The notes below the pieces were generated by a model that was not told where the DNA came from, searched no databases, and worked only from the letters and a program-made list of their open reading frames with translations. Positions 1-5,958 of a stretch of 19,947 nt of DNA are shown here, piece after piece. The stretch comes from Bradyrhizobium sp. Lineage in GTDB: Bacteria; Pseudomonadota; Alphaproteobacteria; Rhizobiales; Xanthobacteraceae. The stretch covers positions 1 to 19,947 of the forward strand of contig JAQGKC010000188.1 of assembly GCA_028290305.1 (NCBI GenBank), given 5' to 3'. Made by a program: the position numbers and the translations under genes. Position 1 is the stretch's first letter. The number at the start of each line of letters is the position of its first letter.

Positions 1-2
1 GT

Positions 3-221
3 GTCCGCGCCGCAGCCCTGGCTGGTCTCGCGATCACGCCGCTTCCGGCGAGCGCGATTATCGCCGGACTTCGCGTTCTCGGCGTGGCAAACGGCCTGCC
101 GCTCTTGCCGGATCTTGAGTTTGCGATCTTTGAGAGAAAGCGGCCTGACGCGGCGACGGCAGCGCTCACCGCGGTGCTTGTCACGCTCGGTCAAACCGCG
201 GTCCGACCGACAGCCGGCTAA
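3..221 (+). CDS. LysR-family transcriptional regulator, C-terminal end (partial)
   Basis: This frame starts before the window and runs 72 codons to a TAA at 219-221. The translation reads like the last part of a LysR effector-binding domain: an AALAGLAITPLPAS stretch, then GLRVLGVANGLPLLPDLEF, then a closing alanine-rich helix. The aGLGItplP / GLPpLPd pattern is typical of the final beta-strand and helix of LysR substrate-binding domains. The DNA-binding part lies upstream of base 1, so neither target nor effector can be inferred. A longer open frame from base 1 overlaps it, but that frame is arginine- and serine-rich with no family resemblance. Recognised from pattern only; no neighbour in the window clearly belongs to it. 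Confidence 0.6.
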   Translation, partial: VRAAALAGLAITPLPASAIIAGLRVLGVANGLPLLPDLEFAIFERKRPDAATAALTAVLVTLGQTAVRPTAG

Positions 222-276
222 GGCGAAATTTTCAGGTCTCGGCTGACATGTAGATTCGTCGCACGAAGCCCCGGCT

Positions 277-1140
277 GTGTTTCGGCTCCGAACGTTGACC
301 CCTTTCGGCGTCCAACATTCACCCCGTGCGGCACCAGATTTTTTGAATGAGTTGCGGCGCTTATGTGGGGGCGGGGTCGGCTTAGGACGCCGATTGGGGG
401 TCAAAGGCCGCGCCGATTCACAGTCAACTCGGGCCACCTGCGAGAGCTCCGGCAAATCGGTCGATGACGCGCTCTCTATCGTGGAAGATACGCTCGGCAA
501 GTTTCGCCACGCGATCGCGGGGCTTTCCGAGGCCGTCGTCGACATCATCCTGATTGGCATGAATGCAAGCCTGAAAGCCGGCCATTTGGGTGTAAAAGGC
601 AACGCCTTTGTTGTGATCGCAAATGAACTCAAGGCGACCGCGGATCAAGTCTCCGGCGGAGCCTCCAGGTTGAAGCCGATTCTGAACCGCATTGAGCGCT
701 CCGCGAACGATCTCCGGGAGTTGCGCGTCTGTGCAAATCCCACGCAGTTGGCAAAGCTCGAGCCTTCGATCCTGCACGCCCTGCGGGAGATCGAGGCAGG
801 CAACGATCGACTCGGCCGACTGATGAGCCGCCTGGTTCACGAAGGTGCCGAATTCGAGGGGCTGATGGGTTGCGCCCAGCGCCTGATGGCCGCGCTCGGC
901 GAGGCGTCGGCGACGCTACCGGCGGTGGCGACGCGCCTGGAGGCGTCGAGCGCAATCATGGAAAAGCTATCCGCGGCTTCAAGCGATGAAGCGGCGTTGG
1001 ACGGCCTGTTCGCGCAATACACGATGGAGCGGGAAAGGGAAGTACACCGGGAGGTCCTGCAGCGCTTCGGTCTGACCTCGAAGTCCGTGGCGCACCAGCC
1101 CGAACGGGAAGATACCGACGACGGAGTGTTGCTGTTCTGA
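277..1140 (+). CDS. Chemoreceptor-like (MCP signalling domain) protein, probably 5'-truncated
   Basis: The open frame reads 287 codons from a GTG at 277, but its first 45 or so residues are low-quality sequence overlapping the IS-like repeats, so the true start is uncertain and the gene is probably truncated. Around residues 92-119 lies IGMNASLKAGHLGVKGNAF followed by VVIANELK. This matches the methyl-accepting chemotaxis hairpin tip (LNAxIEAARAGExGxGFAVVAxEV) in a diverged form. The rest is alpha-helical and rich in A, L, E and R, consistent with a long coiled coil. No transmembrane segment or sensor domain is present, so it would be a soluble signalling fragment or a remnant. The C-terminus DDGVLLF resembles nothing I can name. 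A terminator-like hairpin follows at 1240-1265. Confidence 0.5.
   Translation: MFRLRTLTPFGVQHSPRAAPDFLNELRRLCGGGVGLGRRLGVKGRADSQSTRATCESSGKSVDDALSIVEDTLGKFRHAIAGLSEAVVDIILIGMNASLKAGHLGVKGNAFVVIANELKATADQVSGGASRLKPILNRIERSANDLRELRVCANPTQLAKLEPSILHALREIEAGNDRLGRLMSRLVHEGAEFEGLMGCAQRLMAALGEASATLPAVATRLEASSAIMEKLSAASSDEAALDGLFAQYTMEREREVHREVLQRFGLTSKSVAHQPEREDTDDGVLLF
278..325. repeat. Possible insertion-sequence end remnant with direct repeats
   Basis: AACGTTGACCCC (291-302) and AACATTCACCCC (314-325) are near-identical 12-mers spaced 23 bp apart, just inside a TGT at 277-279 or 279-281. Multiple short direct repeats with a TGT tip are characteristic of IS21-family ends. No transposase is visible nearby, so this would be a solitary end. 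It lies where the next gene appears to lose its N-terminus. Confidence 0.3.
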
Positions 1141-1239
1141 AAAGAGGCCCAAACCTCTGGCGATCAAACCGCAACCTGAAGCCAATGTCCGTAGCGTTGG
1201 TTGCACCTCCCCGCAACCACTTTCATTATAACTCACTCA

Positions 1240-1275
1240 CCGTCCCGGTCTAACCGCCGGGACGGATTTAGCTTT
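1240..1275 (+). terminator. Terminator-like hairpin after the chemoreceptor-like gene
   Basis: CCGTCCCGG (1240-1248) and CCGGGACGG (1257-1265) form a perfect 9-bp stem with an 8-nt loop, followed by a T-rich stretch (ATTTAGCTTTT). It lies 100 bp downstream of the stop at 1140, so it fits a Rho-independent terminator with an imperfect U tract. Confidence 0.5.
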
Positions 1276-1461
1276 TCTGGAAAATGATGGACCGGGCGAC
1301 GGAGCAGGTACGGCTGTGTGCAACGTTACAAGGTTCATCTAGAGTGAAGGATGGACGTCTGCTCTCGACAGAACATCCAGAGAAGCTGCTCTCTCGCGTG
1401 CTGTCAGCCAAAGGGTGGGGCTGCGGATTTATGTAAAAGAGAAAATTGCCGTTTATTTTTG
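1276..1461. other. Gene-free stretch before the tRNA fragment
   Basis: Frames open here on both strands have no recognisable protein features, and the longer ones run through the tRNA remnant. I see no gene; the base composition is more AT-rich towards 1435-1460, as expected at an island junction. Confidence 0.4.
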
Positions 1462-1508
1462 CTACGAATCTGGGGGGGGCAGGAGTTCGAATCTCCTCGT
1501 GCGCACCA
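1462..1508 (+). tRNA. 3' fragment of a tRNA-Arg(ACG)-type gene, probable att site remnant
   Basis: The sequence reads as the 3' part of a tRNA from the anticodon loop onward: CTACGAA loop (anticodon ACG), the 3' anticodon stem, a G-rich variable region (1472-1479), a T arm AGGAG-TTCGAAT-CTCCT (1481-1497) with a perfect 5-bp stem, acceptor strand CGTGCGC (1498-1504), discriminator A and an encoded CCA (1506-1508). The matching 5' half, which should begin GCGCACG, is not upstream. Tyrosine-recombinase islands and phages commonly use exactly this anticodon-loop-to-3'-end segment as the att core, so this is probably an island boundary copy. The isotype rests on the anticodon and on memory of rhizobial tRNA-Arg. 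Confidence 0.6.
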
Positions 1509-1782
1509 TCCAAGCACGCTAGCAAAGCACAATGAAGCGCTACGACCGGCGCTGCGTCACGTTCCAGCCCCAAGTCTTGTTTTCGGCCGATCGAGCTCAC
1601 GGCGCGCTTCCCCGTGGCTGAATGAACTCGGCCATAGTACTTCACTTCCGATAACTGGTGCGGGGGCCACTCGCGGTCGAGAAGGAGAACCGAATAATCG
1701 ATTGGGGTTCCGCCAGATTGGCCCTGCCCCTAGTTTCAGGGCTTAGCAAATATCACCGCAGGTCATAAGCGGCAAAATTCAG
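1509..1782. other. Gene-free stretch between the tRNA remnant and gene fragments
   Basis: No frame here resembles a protein and no RNA gene is evident. A long plus-strand frame covering it also reads through the tRNA fragment, which argues against coding. Confidence 0.4.
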
Positions 1783-1985
1783 ATGGACGCCGTCTTGATA
1801 ACGGGTCCCGGAGAACCGAGTCGTACGGTTTTCACCAACACATTCGATTGCGTTCGTATTTATCTCTCACAGTCATTTCTCGCGGAGTGTTTTACAGAAA
1901 TCTATGGACACTCGCCCTCTGGTCCAATCGAACTTTTTGATCCTCATTTCATGGCTGATCCCGTCGTCTTTCAATTGGCCGTACG
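1783..1985 (+). pseudogene. AraC-family regulator, N-terminal fragment
   Basis: From an ATG at 1783 the frame encodes a piece resembling the N-terminal ligand-binding part of AraC-type regulators found in rhizobia: FDCVRIYLSQSFLAECFTE, then an ELFDPHFMADPVVFQLA stretch with the usual spacing. The similarity stops at about base 1980, where a different gene fragment begins in another frame; the frame itself closes at 2007. No helix-turn-helix domain is present, so the fragment cannot act as a regulator. Recognised by pattern only; the exact family is moderately uncertain. Confidence 0.45.
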
Positions 1986-2486
1986 GGGACGCTCTATCGG
2001 CTGCTAGATACTACCCGCGCGTACGTCCTGGCAAAAATGATAGACAGCGGCGAAAGAAACACAATCGCGCAACGGCACGCAATCAACTATCGCGAATTCC
2101 TGGAGCGTATCGAGATTACCTCCCTTACTTGCTCCAAAAACGATGGCGCCGCCGAACGCTGGAGGCATGTAAGCAATGCGCGGGCTGCTTTGGAATGGAG
2201 CTTCTCGGAGCAGGGAGACAAGGAGTTCGGCAACGCGCTCGCGGCAGCGTCAGCTCCGCTCTTTCTTGAATTGTCGTTATTGACGGAGTGTCGTTTCTGG
2301 ATGGAACGAGCGATAGCCGAACACGGTGGTCAAGGCGATCGTCGTGAGATGGAATTGCAAGAAGCGCTTGCTGTATCGCTGATGTTCATCAAAGGAAATA
2401 GCGATGAGGTCCTCGCAGCTCTTACCACGGCACTCGTGTTTTTTCAGAAAGACTTTGAGGCCACTGAAGAGGTTGCCGCTTATTAG
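1986..2486 (+). pseudogene. Fragment of a large winged-helix/ATPase transcriptional regulator
   Basis: The frame through 1986 encodes GTLYRLLDTTRAYVLAKMID and continues to 2486. The YRLLDTTRAYVL motif, followed by RHAINYREFLERIE and by NARAALEWSF with nearby PLFLELSLLTECRFWMERA, is typical of the middle (end of the ATPase and start of the TPR-like helices) of the long winged-helix ATPase regulators abundant in Bradyrhizobium. Those proteins are usually about 900-1000 residues; only about 165 are here, without the N-terminal DNA-binding domain, the Walker motifs or the C-terminus. It abuts the AraC fragment at about 1980, so this is recombination debris. Confidence 0.5.
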
Positions 2487-2495
2487 TGGTACGAG

Positions 2496-3695
2496 CTAGT
2501 GCGCAGCGGTGCCTGAAAAATCCCGCGGCAGCTTCGTCTCCGCCACGCGCACGTTGCGCATGCTAGCCGGCGTGTTTCGGCTGCGGCCGACAAAGCGCGG
2601 TATGCCGTCGGTGACCACGGCGGCGACCGCAGGCACGTCGCCATTGCGCAGCGCAGAGAGTGCATCGTCCTGCGAGCCGCCGGCGCAGGCGTCGATCAGC
2701 ACAACGTCAGCATCCTTGCCGGGCTTCAGGAAGCCATTGTTGAGTCGATATGCCATCGCATTGTTGCCGGTCGCCGCCGCGATCGCTTGTTCGGGCGGCA
2801 TGTGGCTGAGACTCGCCAAATGGCTGATGGTGTAGAACATGCCGAGCGGCATGATCCCACTGCCCGTTGGCGTGTCGGTTGCGATCAAAAGGCGCTCCGG
2901 TTGGCCGGCTTCGTCGAGCAATTTTGCGGTGAGCAGCGCAGTGCTCAGGTTGCCGGCAGTACACAACTGCAGCGCAATGTTGCTTTCGTTCACCAGTCGC
3001 GCGAATCCCGCTTCCGGCATCGCGACCGGTCCACCATTGACGTGGAACGAAACGGTGGGATTCGACTTCAGCACATGTTCGGCCCAGATACCGGACGAGC
3101 CGGGGATCGATGAGCCGCCGGTATGCATGGTGGTGACCATGCCAAGTTTGCGCGCCGCTTGCATCAGCGGTGCATAGTCGAACGGCGTTTTGAAGGCGCC
3201 GAAGCCAGCCTTTGCCAGCCACAGTCCGGCCTTCACCAACTCTTCGAGGTCGGCTTCGGTCAAGCCCGGTTCGAGAATGATCGAGCCGGCATGCACGCGC
3301 ATGCCGCCCGGTCGGTAGTCGAGGAAACAGGCGCGCGCCGCGAGCGCCAGCGCCTTGACGCCGGCGGGATCCTTGGGCCGTCCGGGCACATGCACTTCGG
3401 AGGCGGTGATCGACGTGGTGGTGCCGCCATGCACGTAGCTTTCGAGATAGCCGACCACGCGCTGCCGTGGCGTGTAATCGCCGAAGGTGATGTGCACATG
3501 GCTGTCGATCAGTCCGGGAATCGCGGTGGTACCTGCGGCGTCGATCACGACATCGGCCGCAGATACCTGCGCGGACGACAGCGTGCCTATCGCGGTGATG
3601 CGGCCACCCTGCATCAGGATGCCATCGCCGGCCGCGAACGGTGTCTTGATGTCGCCGGTCACGATGGTTCCAATGTTGACAATCGCCGTTTCCAT
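2496..3695 (-). CDS. Enamidase-like amidohydrolase
   Basis: A 399-residue amidohydrolase-superfamily metalloenzyme. It resembles the enamidase of Eubacterium barkeri nicotinate fermentation, which hydrolyses the cyclic enamide 1,4,5,6-tetrahydro-6-oxonicotinate: shared stretches (from memory) are NIGTIVTGDIK near residue 7, GDYTPRQ near 72, PGRPKDPAG near 104, MHTGGSSIPGSS at 190-201, HVNGGP at 218-223 and SRNTP near the end. Likely metal and catalytic residues are H66 and H68 (HVH), K169, H191, H218 and D274. It starts 3 bp after the DUF1185 stop, with GAAGG about 8 nt before the ATG, so the two are co-translated. Function inferred: hydrolysis of an enamide or cyclic amide in an N-heterocycle pathway, probably cytoplasmic. 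It could equally act on another cyclic amide; the superfamily call is secure, the substrate is not. Confidence 0.85.
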   Translation of the reverse strand: METAIVNIGTIVTGDIKTPFAAGDGILMQGGRITAIGTLSSAQVSAADVVIDAAGTTAIPGLIDSHVHITFGDYTPRQRVVGYLESYVHGGTTTSITASEVHVPGRPKDPAGVKALALAARACFLDYRPGGMRVHAGSIILEPGLTEADLEELVKAGLWLAKAGFGAFKTPFDYAPLMQAARKLGMVTTMHTGGSSIPGSSGIWAEHVLKSNPTVSFHVNGGPVAMPEAGFARLVNESNIALQLCTAGNLSTALLTAKLLDEAGQPERLLIATDTPTGSGIMPLGMFYTISHLASLSHMPPEQAIAAATGNNAMAYRLNNGFLKPGKDADVVLIDACAGGSQDDALSALRNGDVPAVAAVVTDGIPRFVGRSRNTPASMRNVRVAETKLPRDFSGTAAH

Positions 3696-3698
3696 TGC

Positions 3699-4280
3699 CT
3701 AGGCCTTCAGGTTGTCGCGCTGAACGACTTCCTCATGGGTCAATCCGCCCACACGCGCATTGATGCGGCCGTGGCTGGCCACGCAGAAGATGATCGCAAT
3801 CTCGTCGGCCATCGGGGTGTCCTGCAGCGAGATAGTCATGCCGTCGTAGTGTGAGCGGACATAGACGTCGTCCTTGTGGTTCATCGGAATGTCGATCAGG
3901 CAACCGGGCGTCGCCATTTTTACCATCGACGATATCCAAGCCTTGCCGCCTCCGATTGCATCGCGCAGTGGGTTGGCATAGGCCGTCGTGACTAGCGCGC
4001 TGGCATGCTCAGCCTCGCCGTTCAATCCGACAAGCGCTCCCTTGCCGTAGCTTTGCACCTTGTAGGATCCGAGCGACTCAAGGGCCATCTCCCCCATCAT
4101 CGCTCCAAGACCAACGCTTGCCTCGATCAACGGGCTCAAGTCCTCCACGTATCGGCCGGCATAGGGATTCTCAAGAACTGCAACGACGGCAACCTTGCGA
4201 ACGGGCGTTGCAACCTTTTGTCCCGCCGCTTCGCTCTTGCTTTCGATCAAGGAATAGGTTCGGCGGATGTTGAGCTTCAT
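3699..4280 (-). CDS. DUF1185 / AA_synth (PF06684) family protein
   Basis: A 193-residue cytoplasmic protein of the amino-acid-synthesis family (DUF1185), whose solved members have a chorismate-mutase-like fold and no firm biochemical role. Hallmarks: SYGKGALVGLNGEAEHASAL (about 76-95), a GGGKAWISS segment, PGCLIDIPMNHKDD, the VRSHYDGM motif, a DTPMADEI segment and a closing GRINARVGGLTHEE. I chose the ATG at 4280 because the longer version (start 4382) adds 34 residues that run across the divergent promoter and into the opposite gene. It is first in an operon with the enamidase-like gene and divergent from the EthD-like/GntR operon. Tight coupling to the amidohydrolase suggests it handles the same intermediate, for instance as an isomerase or hydrolase; that is inference. 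Confidence 0.8.
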   Translation of the reverse strand: MKLNIRRTYSLIESKSEAAGQKVATPVRKVAVVAVLENPYAGRYVEDLSPLIEASVGLGAMMGEMALESLGSYKVQSYGKGALVGLNGEAEHASALVTTAYANPLRDAIGGGKAWISSMVKMATPGCLIDIPMNHKDDVYVRSHYDGMTISLQDTPMADEIAIIFCVASHGRINARVGGLTHEEVVQRDNLKA

Positions 4281-4300
4281 CTTTATCGACTTTCGAATAC

Positions 4301-4348
4301 TTGACAGAGGGACACGAACAGCTAACATTTCGTCAGACAATCTGTCAA
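4301..4348. promoter_or_regulatory. Divergent promoter region with mirrored TTGACAGA boxes
   Basis: TTGACAGA at 4301-4308 and its exact reverse complement TCTGTCAA at 4341-4348 put a consensus -35 hexamer (TTGACA) on each strand, each pointing towards its own gene (plus at 4365, minus at 4280). The -10 elements are poor (AACATT at 4324-4329 for the plus strand). The two promoters would overlap face to face, so one bound regulator could control both. Confidence 0.45.
4330..4340. promoter_or_regulatory. FadR-type GntR operator candidate
   Basis: TCGTCAGACAA matches the FadR-subfamily consensus TNGTNNNACNA at every fixed position. It sits between the mirrored -35 boxes, in front of the operon that encodes an FCD-type GntR regulator, which is the usual autoregulatory arrangement. 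Confidence 0.5.
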
Positions 4349-4364
4349 TTAAGGCGTTCGAGAT

Positions 4365-5036
4365 ATGCAGAGTAAAGGCCAAGCCGTTCTATTCTCCGGG
4401 ATGACTCCGGGAGAGCAGTTTACTGACAGGTTCCACAACTGGTATGACACTCACCATATTCCCGTGCGGATGGCATGTGGCGGCTTTGTCAGCGCACAGC
4501 GTTACAAACGGCAGGACAGCTCCGGTTACCTTGCAGTCTACGAGATGGATGATGTCGGTGTTCTCTCCAGCGATGCCTACAGAGGCATCAAGAACAATCC
4601 GTCCGAGGAAACTGCGTGGATGCTGGCCAATGTTTCAGGATTTACGCGTTACCTGGCCAGCGAGACGTCGGTACAATCCATCGCTCAGGGAGGTTCGTCC
4701 TTGCTGGACGCACCCGTTCTCTACGCCGTGTGCTTTAATATCCCCGCCGAGGCGCGACCAGATTTCGATGCGTGGTATGAAACCGAACATATTCCACTGT
4801 TGATGGAATGCCCAGACTGGTTGATGGTGCGAAGAATGCGCGTTACCGATGGCATTCCTGAAACCTACACGCACATGGCGTTGCATTATCTCGCCGACGC
4901 AAAGGCCCTGCAGTCTCCGGAGCGGCAAAAAGCCAGGAACACGCCATGGCGTAGTCGCCTTGCGAAGAATGATTGGTTCAAGGCGAGCTACGCCGTGTTC
5001 GATCGAGTAGGGCAGCGGCAAGTCGGAAAACAATAG
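4365..5036 (+). CDS. Tandem EthD-like (dimeric alpha/beta-barrel) protein
   Basis: A 223-residue protein with two copies of a roughly 100-residue ferredoxin-like unit. Each carries the same signature: FHNWYDTHHIPVRM near residue 27 and FDAWYETEHIPLLM near residue 134. The WYxxxHxP motif is typical of EthD and related dimeric alpha/beta-barrel proteins, which in catabolic clusters often stabilise, isomerise or degrade reactive intermediates. Two fused units could form a barrel within one chain. No signal peptide or membrane segment is visible, so it is probably cytoplasmic. It is followed after 11 bp by the GntR regulator gene and is read divergently from DUF1185. The catalytic role is unknown; the histidines at the motif are the obvious candidates. 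Confidence 0.75.
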   Translation: MQSKGQAVLFSGMTPGEQFTDRFHNWYDTHHIPVRMACGGFVSAQRYKRQDSSGYLAVYEMDDVGVLSSDAYRGIKNNPSEETAWMLANVSGFTRYLASETSVQSIAQGGSSLLDAPVLYAVCFNIPAEARPDFDAWYETEHIPLLMECPDWLMVRRMRVTDGIPETYTHMALHYLADAKALQSPERQKARNTPWRSRLAKNDWFKASYAVFDRVGQRQVGKQ

Positions 5037-5047
5037 AAGATAGAAAA

Positions 5048-5734
5048 ATGGCGGCTCACAATCTCCGGATCTCTCCCAAGACAGTTCAGCAGCAAATCGT
5101 TGAGAAACTCCGGGGGGCAATTACCGAGGGGGTGTTTAAGCCCGGTGATCGACTGGTCGAGGCCGATCTCTGCGAGATGCTAGGCGTGAGTCGGCCTTCA
5201 ATCCGCGAGGCGCTGAGGAGCCTTGAAGCAGAGCGCCTCATCGACATTATTCCCAATCGCGGGCCTCAAATCCCGGTTCTGACCTGGGAGCACGCAACCG
5301 AGATCTATCAGGTGCGTGCACTTCTGGAAGGCGAGGCTGCGTTCCTCGCCGCCAAACACGCCACGGCGGAAGATCTCAAGCAGATGCGCGCATCACTTGC
5401 AGCCTTCGGCAAGGCGATACGCGCCAACGACATGCCGGCTAAAGTCGCATCGACGGCTGAGTTTTACGGTCATATCATGCGTATCTGCGGCAATCGCATC
5501 ATCCAGGAAATATTGTCGGGCTTGTTGGCCCGGATCAATTTTCTGCGTGCCCGGTCGATGTCGGAGCCGGGCCGTGCCAAGTTCAGTCTGCAGGAAATGA
5601 AGGCGATTTACCAAGCCATCGCAGCGAAGAACAGTGGCGCGGCTCGTAGTGCTGCAATCAAGCATGTCGAGAATGCGCATGTGTCGGCCAATGCGGCGTT
5701 CGAGTTACTGAACGCAAAAAAAAGCGCCGCCTAG
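5048..5734 (+). CDS. GntR-family regulator, FCD (FadR) subfamily
   Basis: A 228-residue regulator: N-terminal winged helix (about 12-78) with VEADLCEMLGVSRPSIREAL and LEAERLIDIIPNRG, the classic GntR motif, then an all-helical FCD ligand domain (about 85-215). The ATG at 5048 is preferred over an upstream in-frame codon at 4973 because that version would overlap the preceding gene and add residues before the family's usual start; GAAGA lies about 9 nt upstream. FCD domains usually bind a metal through Asp and three His; here the segments AEFYGHIM and LQEMKAIYQAI have Glu and Met where Asp and a His are commonly found, so metal use may differ. Probable local regulator acting at 4330-4340. Confidence 0.85.
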   Translation: MAAHNLRISPKTVQQQIVEKLRGAITEGVFKPGDRLVEADLCEMLGVSRPSIREALRSLEAERLIDIIPNRGPQIPVLTWEHATEIYQVRALLEGEAAFLAAKHATAEDLKQMRASLAAFGKAIRANDMPAKVASTAEFYGHIMRICGNRIIQEILSGLLARINFLRARSMSEPGRAKFSLQEMKAIYQAIAAKNSGAARSAAIKHVENAHVSANAAFELLNAKKSAA

Positions 5735-5907
5735 CTACCCAGTTCGCCGGGCAACGATATTATCCTGGAAAATTTCATTCTCGATTTCCGATGTCATTGG
5801 ACGCGATTAATAGCCTCCAGGCGCGCCAATGGATGCTGCTGGCGTCGAACCGGCGCACTCAGACAGCAGCCCGGCGTTATGGTCGTGAATTCTGATACAA
5901 GTTCGCC
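5735..5907. other. Gene-free stretch between convergent genes
   Basis: No open frame of note and no RNA-like structure apart from the terminator that follows at 5908-5941. Confidence 0.4.
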
Positions 5908-5941
5908 AAAAAAAGCGCCAGTTCGCACTGGCGCCATTTTT
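5908..5941. terminator. Bidirectional Rho-independent terminator
   Basis: GCGCCAGT (5915-5922), loop TCGC and ACTGGCGC (5927-5934) give a perfect 8-bp stem, with a run of A on the left (5908-5914) and a T run on the right (5937-5941). It can therefore work on both strands, for the GntR operon from the left and the monooxygenase gene from the right. Confidence 0.85.
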
Positions 5942-5958
5942 GAATAGCGTGACTACAG

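Noticed and set aside
1..246. Arginine/serine-rich open frame at the start of the window
   Set aside because: The frame at 3-221 reads as a LysR C-terminus; this one is its out-of-frame shadow.
1268..1746. Open frames on both strands over the tRNA fragment
   Set aside because: They read through a recognisable tRNA remnant and show no protein family features.
3123..3854. 243-residue plus-strand frame opposite the enamidase and DUF1185 genes
   Set aside because: Histidine- and arginine-rich antisense shadow spanning the junction of two well-supported genes.
4281..4382. N-terminally extended DUF1185 start
   Set aside because: It would cover the divergent promoter and overlap the opposite gene; the ATG at 4280 fits the family length.
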